From: Verrucomicrobiales bacterium
Lineage (GTDB): Bacteria; Verrucomicrobiota; Verrucomicrobiia; Limisphaerales; J093
Reading direction: 5' to 3'
Length of the DNA: 64,000 nt
NCBI GenBank assembly: GCA_024233305.1
Contig: JACKPV010000023.1
Span: 1-64,000, forward strand
The stretch's first letter is position 1. Every line of letters starts with the position of its first letter. The notes under the pieces are model-generated. The model was not told the origin of the DNA. It saw only the letters and a program-made list of their open reading frames with translations, and did no database searches. Shown here piece after piece: positions 1-8,832 of the stretch. The position numbers and the translations under genes were made by a program.

Positions 1-4
1 TTTA

Positions 5-158
5 ATAGGACAAACTCAGTTTGTCCTATCATTGATCCCGGGTGTCGGGGTTTGCTTCATGATAGGTTCAGGGTGAACGGGTTGCGCGGAGAAGTCAAGT
101 TTTGAGTTTGTCCTAACAATGAGACTGTCTGGGGCGTGCGCTTCATGGTCAGGGGATG
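5..158. repeat. Duplicated inverted-repeat region upstream of the integron-type integrase
   Basis: Positions 5-15 and 19-29 form a perfect 11-bp inverted repeat with a 3-nt loop. TAGGACAAACTCA at 6-18 recurs in inverted orientation at 103-115. A longer imperfect direct repeat is also visible: the stretch from 19 to about 73 resembles 106 to about 158, both running from GTTTGTCCTA to a CTTCATG...TCAGGG end. On the minus strand 111-117 reads GTTAGGA, one base away from the integron core consensus GTTRRRY. The region could be the recombination site of the adjacent integrase or the end of a mobile element. The repeats are seen directly; the role is inferred. Confidence 0.6.
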
Positions 159-204
159 ATGGAGGCTTTACTGGAGGGACACAAGTGGATAGTATGCGCC
201 GAGG

Positions 205-1266
205 ATGAAATCGCGCTGGCAGGATCGGGGACGCGGGATTCCGCGGCGTCCGCCGTTGGAACGACTGGCTCCGAACCCGAAGCTCAAGCTGCTGGATCAG
301 TGCCGGGAGGTGATGCGCTTCCGGGGACTGGCCTATCGAACCGAGCAGACGTACGTGGACTGGATCCGGCGGTACGTTCGGTTTTGCCGGCAGGTGCCGC
401 CGGGCGGGGGCGCTGCCGTCTGGAGACATCCGGAAGTCTGTGGTCCATTGGAGGTCAAGGGTTTCCTGACGCATCTCGCGGCGCATTTGAACGTGTCGAG
501 CAGCACGCAACGACAGGCCTTGAGTGCGGTGGTGTTCCTCTACCGGGAGGTGTTGGACCGGGATGTCGGTGATTTGGAGGGCTTTCGGCGGGCCAGGCGG
601 CCGGCCCGATTGCCGGTGGTTTTGAGTCGCGATGAGTGTCGGCGGTTGTTTGAGCATCTGGAACCCCCGTGTCAATTGGTGGCGCAGGTGCTTTACGGGA
701 GTGGCTTGCGCCTTACCGAGGGACTACGACTCCGGGTCAAGGACGTCGATCTGGAACGTGGCCAACTGGTTGTACGTGCCGGGAAGGGCGACAAGGACCG
801 GGTGAGTGTGCTTCCGGAGAGTCTGCGGGAGGGGTTGCAGGCGCAGTTGACGTTCGCCCGCAAAGTGCATCTGGCTGATCGTGCGGCCGGGTTGCCGGGG
901 GTGTGGTTACCGGAGGCGCTGGAAAGGAAATACCGGCGGGCGGGGGAGCGTTGGGAGTGGTTCTGGCTCTGGCCGAGCCGCGAGCTGGCGGTGGATCCCA
1001 TCAGCGGAGTGCGGCGGCGGCACCACGTGCTCGATGCCACGATTCAAGAGGCGGTGCGAACGGCTGCCCGGGAGGCTGGTCTGGGCAAGCGAGTGACCCC
1101 GCACGTGTTGCGGCATTCGTTCGCGACGCATCTGCTGGAAGCTGGCGCTGACATCCGGACGGTGCAGGACTTGCTGGGTCACGCCAGCGTGCAGACCACC
1201 CAGATCTACACCCATGTGATGAAGCGGCCGGGGCTGGGGGTGAGGAGCCCTTTGGATGGGGCGTGA
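205..1266 (+). CDS. Integron-type tyrosine recombinase (IntI-like)
   Basis: A 353-residue site-specific recombinase. Residues about 25-125 are the SAM-like N-terminal core-binding domain. The catalytic domain carries the expected tyrosine-recombinase residues R169, H300, R303, H326 and the nucleophile Y335 (context QIYTHV). Residues about 234-277, from LPEALERKY to SGVRRRHHV, match the extra patch that separates integron integrases from XerC/XerD, and the C-terminal GLGVRSPLD tail is also typical of IntI. The enzyme should recombine attI and attC sites. No attC array is recognisable in the window, so any cassettes would lie left of position 1, or this is a lone chromosomal integrase. The start at 205 leaves about 25 residues before the conserved domain; a later start is possible. 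Confidence 0.88.
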   Translation: MKSRWQDRGRGIPRRPPLERLAPNPKLKLLDQCREVMRFRGLAYRTEQTYVDWIRRYVRFCRQVPPGGGAAVWRHPEVCGPLEVKGFLTHLAAHLNVSSSTQRQALSAVVFLYREVLDRDVGDLEGFRRARRPARLPVVLSRDECRRLFEHLEPPCQLVAQVLYGSGLRLTEGLRLRVKDVDLERGQLVVRAGKGDKDRVSVLPESLREGLQAQLTFARKVHLADRAAGLPGVWLPEALERKYRRAGERWEWFWLWPSRELAVDPISGVRRRHHVLDATIQEAVRTAAREAGLGKRVTPHVLRHSFATHLLEAGADIRTVQDLLGHASVQTTQIYTHVMKRPGLGVRSPLDGA

Positions 1267-1321
1267 GAGGCGCGGGACGCGGGCGTTTTCGCGGCCAGGA
1301 AGGCTTCGCCCCGCGCGCTCA

Positions 1322-1516
1322 GCCGTAACCATGCAGTAGAATTCACCACTGATGGGCGCGGATGGGTACGGATGTTGAGGGAAACCAGGATTACCCGCCC
1401 TGGGTTCGAACTCACCATTCAGGGAGCTTTTCCGCCCTATCCGCCAACGACTCAGCGCCGCGCCCTATCCGTGGTATCCGTGCCCATCCGTGGTTCGCTG
1501 ACTGAATCGATACGGC
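1322..1516. mobile_element. MITE-like 195-bp hairpin element, copy 1
   Basis: A 195-bp non-coding element with imperfect 16-bp terminal inverted repeats: GCCGTAACCATGCAGT on the left, and GCCGTATCGATTCAGT when the right end (1501-1516) is read in reverse complement. It is flanked by TCA at 1319-1321 and TGA at 1517-1519, which fits insertion at TNA. Inside, a GGATGGG-rich left arm (about 1350-1373) pairs with an ATCCGTG-rich right arm (about 1466-1493). It lies between the integrase and the cytochrome gene and encodes no protein that can be supported. Confidence 0.65.
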
Positions 1517-1519
1517 TGA

Positions 1520-1714
1520 GCCGTAACCATGCAGTGGGATTAACCACGGATGGGCGCGGATGGGCACGGATATTGAGGGAAACCAGAATCGCGCGCCCTG
1601 GGTTCGGGCTCACCATTTAGTGAGGTTTCCCGGCTTCTCCGCCATGGCGGCAGCGCCGCGCCCCATCCGTGGCATCCGTGCCCATCCGCGGTCCATTGAC
1701 TGAATCGATACGGC
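1520..1714. mobile_element. MITE-like 195-bp hairpin element, copy 2 (tandem)
   Basis: A second 195-bp copy directly after copy 1, separated only by TGA at 1517-1519 and followed by TAA at 1715-1717. Its termini are identical to those of copy 1. The internal arms are better preserved: GGATGGGCACGGAT at 1558-1571 is the exact reverse complement of 1674-1687, and GGGAAACC near 1577 pairs with GGTTTCCC near 1624. The element ends two bases after the minus-strand cytochrome gene's stop codon, so it forms that gene's 3' flank and could act as a structured transcript end. Confidence 0.65.
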
Positions 1715-1718
1715 TAAG

Positions 1719-3596
1719 CTACAGGGAATTGAGGTACTCGATCAGATCGGCCAGTTCCGTGGGCGCGAGATCGGAGACGCGGCCGTGCGCGTCGGTCAGG
1801 TTGCGATCCACGAGGACCTCCCGCAAGGTGGCGGCCGAGCCGTCGTGCAGATAGGGGGCGGTCCGCCAGATCTCGACCAGGGTGGGGGTGTCGAATTCCT
1901 TCACCTCGCGGTCGAACTCACCCGCGGTGCCCACGTCGTAAGCGAGCCCGTCGGTGAAGCGCGGTCCCGGATGGCAACCGGCACAGCCAACGAGTTCGTC
2001 CTGGAAGATCTCCCGACCTCGCGTCGCGGACGGGGAGGGATCGCCGTCGATCAGGTGCGGGCTGGGGATCGGTCGCAGGCCGGCGAGCCACACGTCGAGT
2101 GCCTCGGCTTCCTCGGCGGGTCGGACGGCAAAGAGGATGTGGCGAATGCCCGCGCGCACCGCGGCCCGGGCGTCGTCGCGCACGCCCAGGCTCATGGCGG
2201 GCGGGGTTTGATGGGACAGGACGAGGCTCTTCGAGTTCTTCGGATTCCCGAGCCCGTCGTTCATGAGGTCCCAGTTCAGGCCGTCGATGCGCGCGTCCTC
2301 CGAATGGCAGCTGGCGCAGCTCTGCCATTGCTGGAAGCAGATGGTGGCGTCGTTGAAGAGCTGTTCGCCCCAGCGCTCCGGTGTCCGAACGGGGATCGGT
2401 CCAAGGAGGAAACTTTCCGGACGGCGCGGTGACCGGGTCAAGTCCACGAGTTCGAGCGTGTCGCTGAAGTAATCCGCGACGACGGCCGTTTCGCCGAACA
2501 TGGCGACGGCCCGCGGGCCGTTTCCGCTGAGGCGGATGCGTTCGCGATACCCGACGAGAAAGGCCAGGTCATTCGGAACATCGGCCTGGGTGGCGGAGGC
2601 GGAGATGTATTGCGGGGTGACGCCTTCGGGGCGCGTTGCTGGAAGTTTGGCCAGCCGGTCCAGCAGGTCGGGCACTTCGATCACGCTGAGTTCGTGAGTG
2701 CCGGCATGGGTGATCAGCAGGCGACGGGAATCAGCGGTCCACGCGATGCCCCAGGGATTGGCGGCGCCGTAGTCCACCTCGTCCAGGAGCACGCTGTTGA
2801 TGATCTGACGGGCGGCCACGTCGATCAAGGTGACGGCGCTGGTGTTCATCCAGCCGCGTTCGAGCTGGGTGGTGGGCAACTGGTAGCGGGCGAGGGTGTG
2901 GACGACGGCCGCCAGTTTTCCATCGGGCGAGAGCCGGATCTGCCGCAGGGTGGTGCTGCCGTTCGGGAGCAAGAGGGTGCCCGCAATCCGACCGGCTTCG
3001 AGGTCCACGATGGTGACGTTGGCGGCCACGCGGTTGGCGCTGGCCTTTCCTTCGGGCAGGTGATGCGCCACGAACAGCGTTTTCTGATCCGGCGCCAGCG
3101 CAATCGAGATGGGCTCACGCGGCACGGGCACCCGCAGCAATTCGCGTCCGGTCGCCAGGTCCCAAACGGCCACGTTGGCGTCGAACCGGTTGGGCACCGC
3201 GACCCGGACGCCGTCGTCGAAGCAGACGAGGTCCGTCGGCGTGTGACCGGTGTGGAAGTGTTGGAGCAGTTCCCCTGAATCGGTGTCGAGCACGCAAACC
3301 ATCCCGTTGCTTCCGCCGGCCGCCACGAGGAGCCGCGAACCGTCCGGGCTCAGGCACAAGGCCTGCGGCGAAGCGGGCAACGGGAGCTTCCGGTCGACGT
3401 TTCGGGCGGCCACGTCGACGACCAGGACGGCGTTGGCGGTTGCGGCGCCGAGGAAGGCCCGGGTTCGGTCCGGGCTGGCGACGACGCTGTTGGGGGATTG
3501 CCAGCCTGCGGGGGCTTCGGCGGCTTGGATGGCGGTCGCAAGGATAACCGCGGCGCCGCGCAGCGCCGGGCGTTGGAGCAGGATTTTTTGGATCAT
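1719..3596 (-). CDS. Secreted beta-propeller / di-haem cytochrome c peroxidase-like protein
   Basis: A 625-residue exported protein. An N-terminal signal peptide (about residues 1-26, hydrophobic, ending AIQAAEA) is followed by a YncE/cytochrome-D1-like beta-propeller (about 30-390) with repeated SPDG and APDQ blade motifs. The C-terminal part is a di-haem cytochrome c peroxidase/MauG-type domain with two CXXCH haem sites, CASCH at 427-431 and CAGCH at 538-542, and a late PYLHDGSA motif typical of this family. It probably acts in the periplasm in electron transfer or peroxide reduction; the substrate cannot be told from sequence. The gene has no close operon partner. Its 5' side borders the hairpin array at 3659-4368 and its stop abuts a MITE-like element. 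Confidence 0.85.
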   Translation of the reverse strand: MIQKILLQRPALRGAAVILATAIQAAEAPAGWQSPNSVVASPDRTRAFLGAATANAVLVVDVAARNVDRKLPLPASPQALCLSPDGSRLLVAAGGSNGMVCVLDTDSGELLQHFHTGHTPTDLVCFDDGVRVAVPNRFDANVAVWDLATGRELLRVPVPREPISIALAPDQKTLFVAHHLPEGKASANRVAANVTIVDLEAGRIAGTLLLPNGSTTLRQIRLSPDGKLAAVVHTLARYQLPTTQLERGWMNTSAVTLIDVAARQIINSVLLDEVDYGAANPWGIAWTADSRRLLITHAGTHELSVIEVPDLLDRLAKLPATRPEGVTPQYISASATQADVPNDLAFLVGYRERIRLSGNGPRAVAMFGETAVVADYFSDTLELVDLTRSPRRPESFLLGPIPVRTPERWGEQLFNDATICFQQWQSCASCHSEDARIDGLNWDLMNDGLGNPKNSKSLVLSHQTPPAMSLGVRDDARAAVRAGIRHILFAVRPAEEAEALDVWLAGLRPIPSPHLIDGDPSPSATRGREIFQDELVGCAGCHPGPRFTDGLAYDVGTAGEFDREVKEFDTPTLVEIWRTAPYLHDGSAATLREVLVDRNLTDAHGRVSDLAPTELADLIEYLNSL

Positions 3597-3658
3597 GGGA
3601 AAAACGGGTGAGGAAGGCCTGGTGGTGGGGCGGGGGCTTGGGGCGGGTTGGCCGCTTC

Positions 3659-4368
3659 GGCGTCAGTCCTCACTATTGCAGGAGGGAGCGCCTGCAATAG
3701 ATGCAGTACTGACCCCTGCGCTGGGTTGTTCGGGGGGAGGGACGAAAGGGCTTTTTGTGGGTTGGGGGCTTGGGGCGAGTTGGCCGCTTCGGGGTCAGCC
3801 CTCACTGTTGGCGGAGGGAGCGCCTGCAATAGATGCAATGCACTGACCCTGCGCTGGGTTGTTCGGGGGAGGGACGAAAGGCTTCTTGTGGGGCGGGGGC
3901 TTGGGGGCGAGTTGGCCGCTTCGGGGTCAGTCCTCACTATTGCAGGAGGGAGCGGCAATGATGCAACTGACCCCTGCGCTGGGTTGTTCGGGGGAGGGAC
4001 GAAAGGGCTTTTGTGGGGCGGGGCCTGGGGCGAGTTGGCCGCTTCGGGGTCAGTCCTCACTATTGCAGGAGGGAGCGCCTGCAATAGATGCAGTACTGAC
4101 CCCTGCGCTGGGTTCTTCGGGGGGAGGGACGAAAGGGCTTCTTGTGGGGCGGGGGCTTGGGGCGAGTTGGCCGCTTCGGGGTCAGTCCTCACTGTTGGCG
4201 GAGGGAGCGCCGCCAACAGATGCAGTACTGACCCCTGCGCTGGGTTCTTCGGGGGGAGGGACGAAGGGGCTTTTTGTGGGGCGGGGGCCTGGGGCGAGTT
4301 GGCCGCTTCGGGGTCAGTCCTCACTGTTGGCGGAGGGAGCGCCGCCAACAGATGCCGTAATGACCCCT
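3659..4368. repeat. Array of six REP-like hairpins with 132-bp period
   Basis: Six hairpin units start at 3659, 3791, 3923, 4046, 4178 and 4310, giving spacings of 132, 132, 123, 132 and 132 bp. A full unit has outer arms GGGGTCAGT and ACTGACCCC around an inner stem with loop AGGGAGCG. Two inner-stem versions occur: ATTGCAGG/CCTGCAAT (copies 1 and 4) and GTTGGCGG/CCGCCAAC (copies 5 and 6). They differ at three base pairs, all compensated. Copy 2 joins a left arm of one type to a right arm of the other, and copy 3 has a shortened right arm. The roughly 70-bp spacers, containing GACGAAAGGGC and GGCGAGTTGGCCGCTTC, are also nearly identical. This resembles a REP/BIME array of the kind mobilised by RAYT (Y1) transposases; no such gene is in the window. 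Confidence 0.8.
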
Positions 4369-4580
4369 GCGCTGGGTTCAGGGGCAGAGGGTTGGCTCCG
4401 GATGGGGGGGAGCCGGAAACGGCATCGTGATGGCGTGAGACACGGCCCATGGCGACAGTAGAATTGCGGTGATGCTACGCAAGGCTCGGGTCGACGGAAA
4501 GCCTGTTCGGCGTTGATTCAGCGGATTCCCCGCCGGCCACCGTTGGCCCCGTCGCGGAGCCGGGGTGGGCGGGGCGCGGT

Positions 4581-5336
4581 TCAAACGCTGTTCCGGAGGC
4601 CGTGCGGATGGGCGTGGAAGAGGCTGTGGGGCTTTTCGAGGCCGTGCTTCAACATCAACGGTTCGTCGCCCAGGACGGCGGGCGCCGGTCCCTCGGCCAC
4701 GACGCGTCCCTCATCGAGCACCAGCACCCGTGCGCAGAGGGCCAGGATCATCTCGAGATCGTGGCTGGCGATGAGCTTGGTGGCGGTCAAGCGGCGGCAA
4801 AGGGCGATGAACTCGCGGCGGCCGCGGGGGTCGAAGTTGGCCGTCGGTTCGTCGAACAGAAGCACCTCGGGCTGGCAGGCGAGGATGCCGGCGAGGGCCA
4901 CCCGCTTCTTTTCGCCCAGGCTGAGATGTTGGGGCACCCGCGGCTCGAAGCCCCGGAGGTCGACCTGGGCCAGGCAATCACCCGTGCGGCGGCGCACTTC
5001 GTCCGCGGGCAGGCCGAGTTGGACGGGCCCGAAGGCCACGTCCTCCGCCACCGTGGTGCTGAAAAGTTGATCGTCGGGGTCCTGGAAGAGCAATCCGACG
5101 CGGCGCCGGACCTCGGCCAGGTGCGGCGCTTCCACGGGCAGTTCGTTGACGGTGATCCGGCCCCGGCCCGGGGGTTGGCCGAGGAGCCCGTTGAGGTGGA
5201 GCAACAAGGTGGATTTGCCGGCGCCGTTCGGCCCGATCAAGCCCACGGTCTCGCCGGTGGCAATGCGGAAGGAGACGTCCCGCAGGACCTCGCGGCCGTC
5301 GCCATAGGCGAAATTCAAGTGTTCCACCCGGATCAC
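4581..5336 (-). CDS. ABC transporter ATP-binding protein, cobalt/ECF (CbiO) type
   Basis: An ABC ATPase of about 251 residues with Walker A GPNGAGKST, a Q-loop in LLFQDPDDQLF (the double-D/Q form is characteristic of CbiO/EcfA energy-coupling ATPases), signature LSLGEKKRVALAG, Walker B VLLFDEPTA and an H-loop in ASHDLEM. It would power import of a metal ion or vitamin together with EcfT and an S-component, neither of which is adjacent. The open frame continues upstream to 5537 but there overlaps the GH57 gene. The first start giving a normal N-terminus (VIRVEHLNFAYG) is GTG at 5336; no clear ribosome binding site was seen, so the start is uncertain. Confidence 0.82.
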   Translation of the reverse strand: MIRVEHLNFAYGDGREVLRDVSFRIATGETVGLIGPNGAGKSTLLLHLNGLLGQPPGRGRITVNELPVEAPHLAEVRRRVGLLFQDPDDQLFSTTVAEDVAFGPVQLGLPADEVRRRTGDCLAQVDLRGFEPRVPQHLSLGEKKRVALAGILACQPEVLLFDEPTANFDPRGRREFIALCRRLTATKLIASHDLEMILALCARVLVLDEGRVVAEGPAPAVLGDEPLMLKHGLEKPHSLFHAHPHGLRNSV

Positions 5337-5388
5337 GGCGGCGGATGATGCGGGCAATCGGCAACGGCGAAAAGGGGCAAGTTCGCGC

Positions 5389-6978
5389 TCACCTCCAGAG
5401 CGCCGGGTCCACTGTGGGAAAGAGGGGATGCCGGGCGGCGAGGGCCGCGACGCGCCCGAGGTCCGGGGTCTCCGATGCTGCGAGGCGACAGAGCTCGTCC
5501 AAGCCCGCGAGATGCTCCCGGACGCGTTGGACGGCATAGGTGGGCCCCGTGCCGGTGTGGAGAATGAACGGCCAGTCGCTCGCCTGGGCCAGCAGGAGTT
5601 CGCGCGCGGCTTGTTCGAGCGAACGCCAACGGGCCGGTTCGTGACGGGCGTCGCCGACGGTGGCCAGGGTTTCGCGGAAGCGCCGGATGGCCGCGTGGGT
5701 TTCCCGCTGGATCCATTCGTTGGCCGGCTGCAGCCAGACCCCGAGATGGCCGCCCTGTCCCCAGGTTGAGGGGACGGGCGCCAATCGTTGGATCGAGTGC
5801 ATGCGGGCCAGGTGCTGCGAGGGCGTCACCAGATCGAGGTCGGGACAGGCGGCCGCGGCGCGGATCACCGCCGCGAGAAAGTCCGGCCCTTCGTGCCACC
5901 AATGGCCGAACAACTCCGCGTCATAGGGGCAGAGCAGGACGGGCGGTTCGGGCATCACCGCCGCCAGACCGCGCGCCTGCGCCGCCCGGCTGGCCACGAA
6001 GTGCCGGGCGTGCTCGCCCACCGCCGCCTCCGCGGCGCCGGGATCGTAGAGGCGCTTCGGTTCGCCGCCGGTTACCGCGTGGTACTTCAAGCCGGTGAAC
6101 CCGCGGTCAACCGGGCCGGGCAGAAAAGGCCGGACATATTCGAGTTCGGCTTCGTGCCCGAGGTCGTGGTGGAATTCCCGGTACCGGGGATCGCCGGGAT
6201 AGCCGATCTCGCGGCTCCACACCTGGCGGGCGGAGGTCGGTTCGCGGGCGAAGGCGGCCAGCCCGCGGGGGGTGGCGACCGGGGCAAAGACCCCGTAACG
6301 GGCGCCGGCATCCAGCAGGGCATGCGTTTCGACGGCGAACCAGCGGATCCCTGCCGCCGCCAGGGCCGGTTCAACGGCGTGGTCCCAGGCGCATTCCGGC
6401 AACCAGAAACCGCCCGGCGAGCGTCCGAATCGGCGCTGGTGTTCGGCGACCGCCGTGGCCACCTGCCCCGCGATGGCGGTTGGTTCGTCGGCAAGCAGCG
6501 GCAGCACGGCATGCGTGGCCGCGCAGGTGATCAGTTCGAGGTGCCCGCTCCGTTCCAATTCTCCGAAAGCCGCCGGCAAGTCGCCGGCGATTTCATCCCA
6601 CAACCGGAGGGAGGCATCGAATGCCGCCGCCTGGCGCTGTGCCAGCGCCTGTTGAACCGGTTGCCAGCGGTGCCGGATGCCTTCGCGGCGGGCCAGTTCA
6701 ATCAGCTGCTCGTGCCGCCGCCGCCAACGCCCGCGCAGGAGGTCGTCTTCGAGCATCGCGCCCAGCGTTGGCGAGAGGCTCAGGGTCAACCGGAACCGCA
6801 CCCCTTCCGAGCGCAGCCCTCGCAATCGGCCGAGCAGCGGCAGATAGACCTCGGTGACGGCCTCGAAGAACCAGCTTTCCTCCAGGAAGCGCTCGTGTTC
6901 CGGATGGCGGACATACGGCAGGTGCGCGTGGAGGAGGATGGCCAGATGACCGCGCATGCTCCAGACCCGGCGGGTCAT
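5389..6978 (-). CDS. GH57 family glycoside hydrolase, 1,4-alpha-glucan branching enzyme-like
   Basis: A 529-residue protein whose start (GHLAILLHAHLPYVRHPE) matches the GH57 branching-enzyme/DUF1957 family. The predicted nucleophile is the Glu of WLPECAW (about residue 195) and the acid/base is the Asp of YDAELFGHWW (about 353). WGQGGHLGVWL near 420 is also typical. The protein should form alpha-1,6 branches in glycogen-like glucan in the cytoplasm. It starts 7 bp after the DUF4912 gene, and that pairing recurs in other genomes, which supports an operon in glucan metabolism. The conserved block begins only at Met8 (6957), so the true start may be there. The 3' end lies close to the CbiO-type ATPase gene. 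Confidence 0.86.
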   Translation of the reverse strand: MTRRVWSMRGHLAILLHAHLPYVRHPEHERFLEESWFFEAVTEVYLPLLGRLRGLRSEGVRFRLTLSLSPTLGAMLEDDLLRGRWRRRHEQLIELARREGIRHRWQPVQQALAQRQAAAFDASLRLWDEIAGDLPAAFGELERSGHLELITCAATHAVLPLLADEPTAIAGQVATAVAEHQRRFGRSPGGFWLPECAWDHAVEPALAAAGIRWFAVETHALLDAGARYGVFAPVATPRGLAAFAREPTSARQVWSREIGYPGDPRYREFHHDLGHEAELEYVRPFLPGPVDRGFTGLKYHAVTGGEPKRLYDPGAAEAAVGEHARHFVASRAAQARGLAAVMPEPPVLLCPYDAELFGHWWHEGPDFLAAVIRAAAACPDLDLVTPSQHLARMHSIQRLAPVPSTWGQGGHLGVWLQPANEWIQRETHAAIRRFRETLATVGDARHEPARWRSLEQAARELLLAQASDWPFILHTGTGPTYAVQRVREHLAGLDELCRLAASETPDLGRVAALAARHPLFPTVDPALWR

Positions 6979-6985
6979 TCACGGC

Positions 6986-8561
6986 TTACGACCGCGGGGT
7001 GTCGGCGGGCGGCGCGAACAAACGAACGTCCTGCGGATGCGCATCCACCCGTCCGCTCGTGCGGGTTTGCCGGACAAAACGCAGCCGCGCCGCCCGCCGG
7101 TCGGATGCGTCGGCGGAAACCGCCTCGAAAGCGAGGCGATAACCGCCGTCCGGCAGGGCGAACCGCAGGCTGAACGTGCCGTCGGGACGGAGCCGCAGCG
7201 GGATGCCGTCGAGCCGGACGGTCGCGCCCGGTTGCGTGGCACCGTAGACGATGAGTTCGGCGTTTACGTTGAACCAAAAGGCCCGCGGTGTCGGGCTGGC
7301 CGTGGGGTTTTCGGACGAAGCCGGCAACCCGGGGCCGCCGGAGGCAGCGCCCCCGCCCCACTCGCTCGAAGGGGAAGCGGGCAGGGCGGGACGCGATGAA
7401 GGAGCGAGCGCTGGGCCGCCGGGTCCCTGGAGCCCAACCAGCGCGGCGGAGCCCGCCTCCCAGACTGGTTCGTCTGGAGAAAGTCCCATCGCGGTCCGGA
7501 TCACTGCGGCCTGGGCCGCCGTCCACGGTTGCACCGCTCCGGCAACCGCTGCGTCCGGTTCCGGCAGCGTGGTTCTGGTGACCGGTAGCCCGTCCGCGAC
7601 GGCGCCCTTCGCCGGCAGGGCCGGTTCGCCCCGCGATCCATTGGCTGGAAGGGGTGGGGCGGAGACCGGCCCGCGATCAACGACCACGGGTTTCACGGGA
7701 CTGGCCGGCGCGGCGTCGGTGGTCCCGGAGCGCGGGGGTTCCGCGTAAGCCGGCGCGGAGACCACGGGCGCGGTGGCCGGAGCGGGCGCCGTGGGGCCGC
7801 CGGATGGCAGGCGGGCTACCGCCACGAAATCCGCTGGCGCAACCCGCGGTGCTTCCGCCGGCGGGGTGGCGGCGGCGCCGGAACGTCCCGCCACCACCCA
7901 CTCCCCATCCTCGGGGAGGTAGACCAGTTCCGCGCGGTAAGCATGCCCCGGCAAGGGCACCGGAATGAAGACCGAACGGGTTCCCGGCGCGAACACCGTG
8001 TGCGACGCCTCGATGCCGGGATCGGCGGCACTGCGGACCCGCAGGCGCAACCGTCGCTCGCCGGCCATTCGGGCAAACAGTTCACTGGCCGCCGCCGGTA
8101 CTTCCCAATGGGCGAAGACACAATGCGGATCGCGCGCCACCAGATGCACCGGCAGGTCCTCCAGCCGCGGCGCCGGCGTTGGCGACGAACCGGGGGGAAC
8201 CGGCGGCACCAAGGGAGGCTTCGGAAGTTTCGCCGGCAGCATTCCCGTGGTGGCGGCTGCGGTCGGCTTCGGGGCTGTTGTGTTGAAGGACGCGGGGGCC
8301 GTCGGGGTGACGGGCGGCGGGTCGTCCTCGAACAGGACGGCGGGCAGGATGGAACGGATGCTCGGCACCTTCCCTCCGGCAGCGGGATCGGCCTTTTCCG
8401 GCAAGCCCGCGGATGGTCGCTTCGGCGTGCGGGAGCGGAGCGGTTTGGCGACGGTCCTCCGGCGGGCAGGTGTCCGGCGACCGTTCGGCTTGCCCTTGAC
8501 GGGGGCGGTCCTGGTTCCGGCTGCGCTGCGGCGGGGGATGGTCTTCTTCCTGGCGGTCATG
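6986..8561 (-). CDS. DUF4912 domain protein
   Basis: A 525-residue protein from ATG at 8561; the frame is open further upstream, but that part reads through the tail of the PEP-CTERM gene. The N-terminus (MTARKKTIPRR) is strongly basic and Lys/Arg/Pro-rich, followed by a low-complexity linker. The DUF4912 core has the motif LVARDPHCVFAHWEVP (about residues 140-160), a second block SVFIPVPLPGHAYRAELVYL, and a C-terminal beta-rich block (FWFNVNAELIVYGAT...). A long Pro/Ala-rich stretch separates the two halves. Function is unknown; the family is repeatedly found beside GH57 enzymes, so a role in glucan metabolism or carbohydrate binding is an inference. Confidence 0.75.
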
Positions 8562-8832
8562 ACGCGTCGTTCGGCGGGTCCTCGCGGCGCTCGCGAGTGG
8601 CCGGAATGTAAGAACGCTCCCGATGCCCTGGCAATGCAAAAGCCCGGACAACGGCAAACCCCCACGGCGGCGAATCTTCTGCCGTCACCGACGGGGTGTG
8701 GCCGTGCCGATTCCGGGCGGAAGTGTTTTGCGGGTCGCGACGTGCCGGGGCTTTCCCCGAACCGTGAGCCCGGGCCTTGGCGGCGCCGGGCCGGGTGCGC
8801 GCGCGGCAGCGCTATTGCCCCTGAACGCGCTT
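8562..8832. other. Intergenic stretch without a recognised gene
   Basis: About 270 bp between the DUF4912 start and the end of the PEP-CTERM gene. The upper part, next to 8833, is the out-of-frame continuation of the PEP-CTERM tail (see 8833-9396). No terminator, RNA gene or repeat was seen in the rest. Confidence 0.5.

Noticed and set aside
1322..1714. Integron attC sites or gene cassettes downstream of the integrase
   Set aside because: No GTTRRRY core sites at the ends and no cassette gene between the elements. The ends are transposon-like inverted repeats with TNA flanks.
3659..4368. CRISPR array
   Set aside because: The units are 132 bp and nearly identical throughout, without unique spacers, and there are no cas genes.
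3593..4450. A 285-residue minus-strand frame encoding about six 44-residue Pro/Ala-rich repeats, and overlapping plus-strand frames
   Set aside because: The repeat period is 132 bp, a multiple of three, so every frame stays open. The sequence is explained by the hairpin array, whose stem changes preserve base pairing and not the protein.
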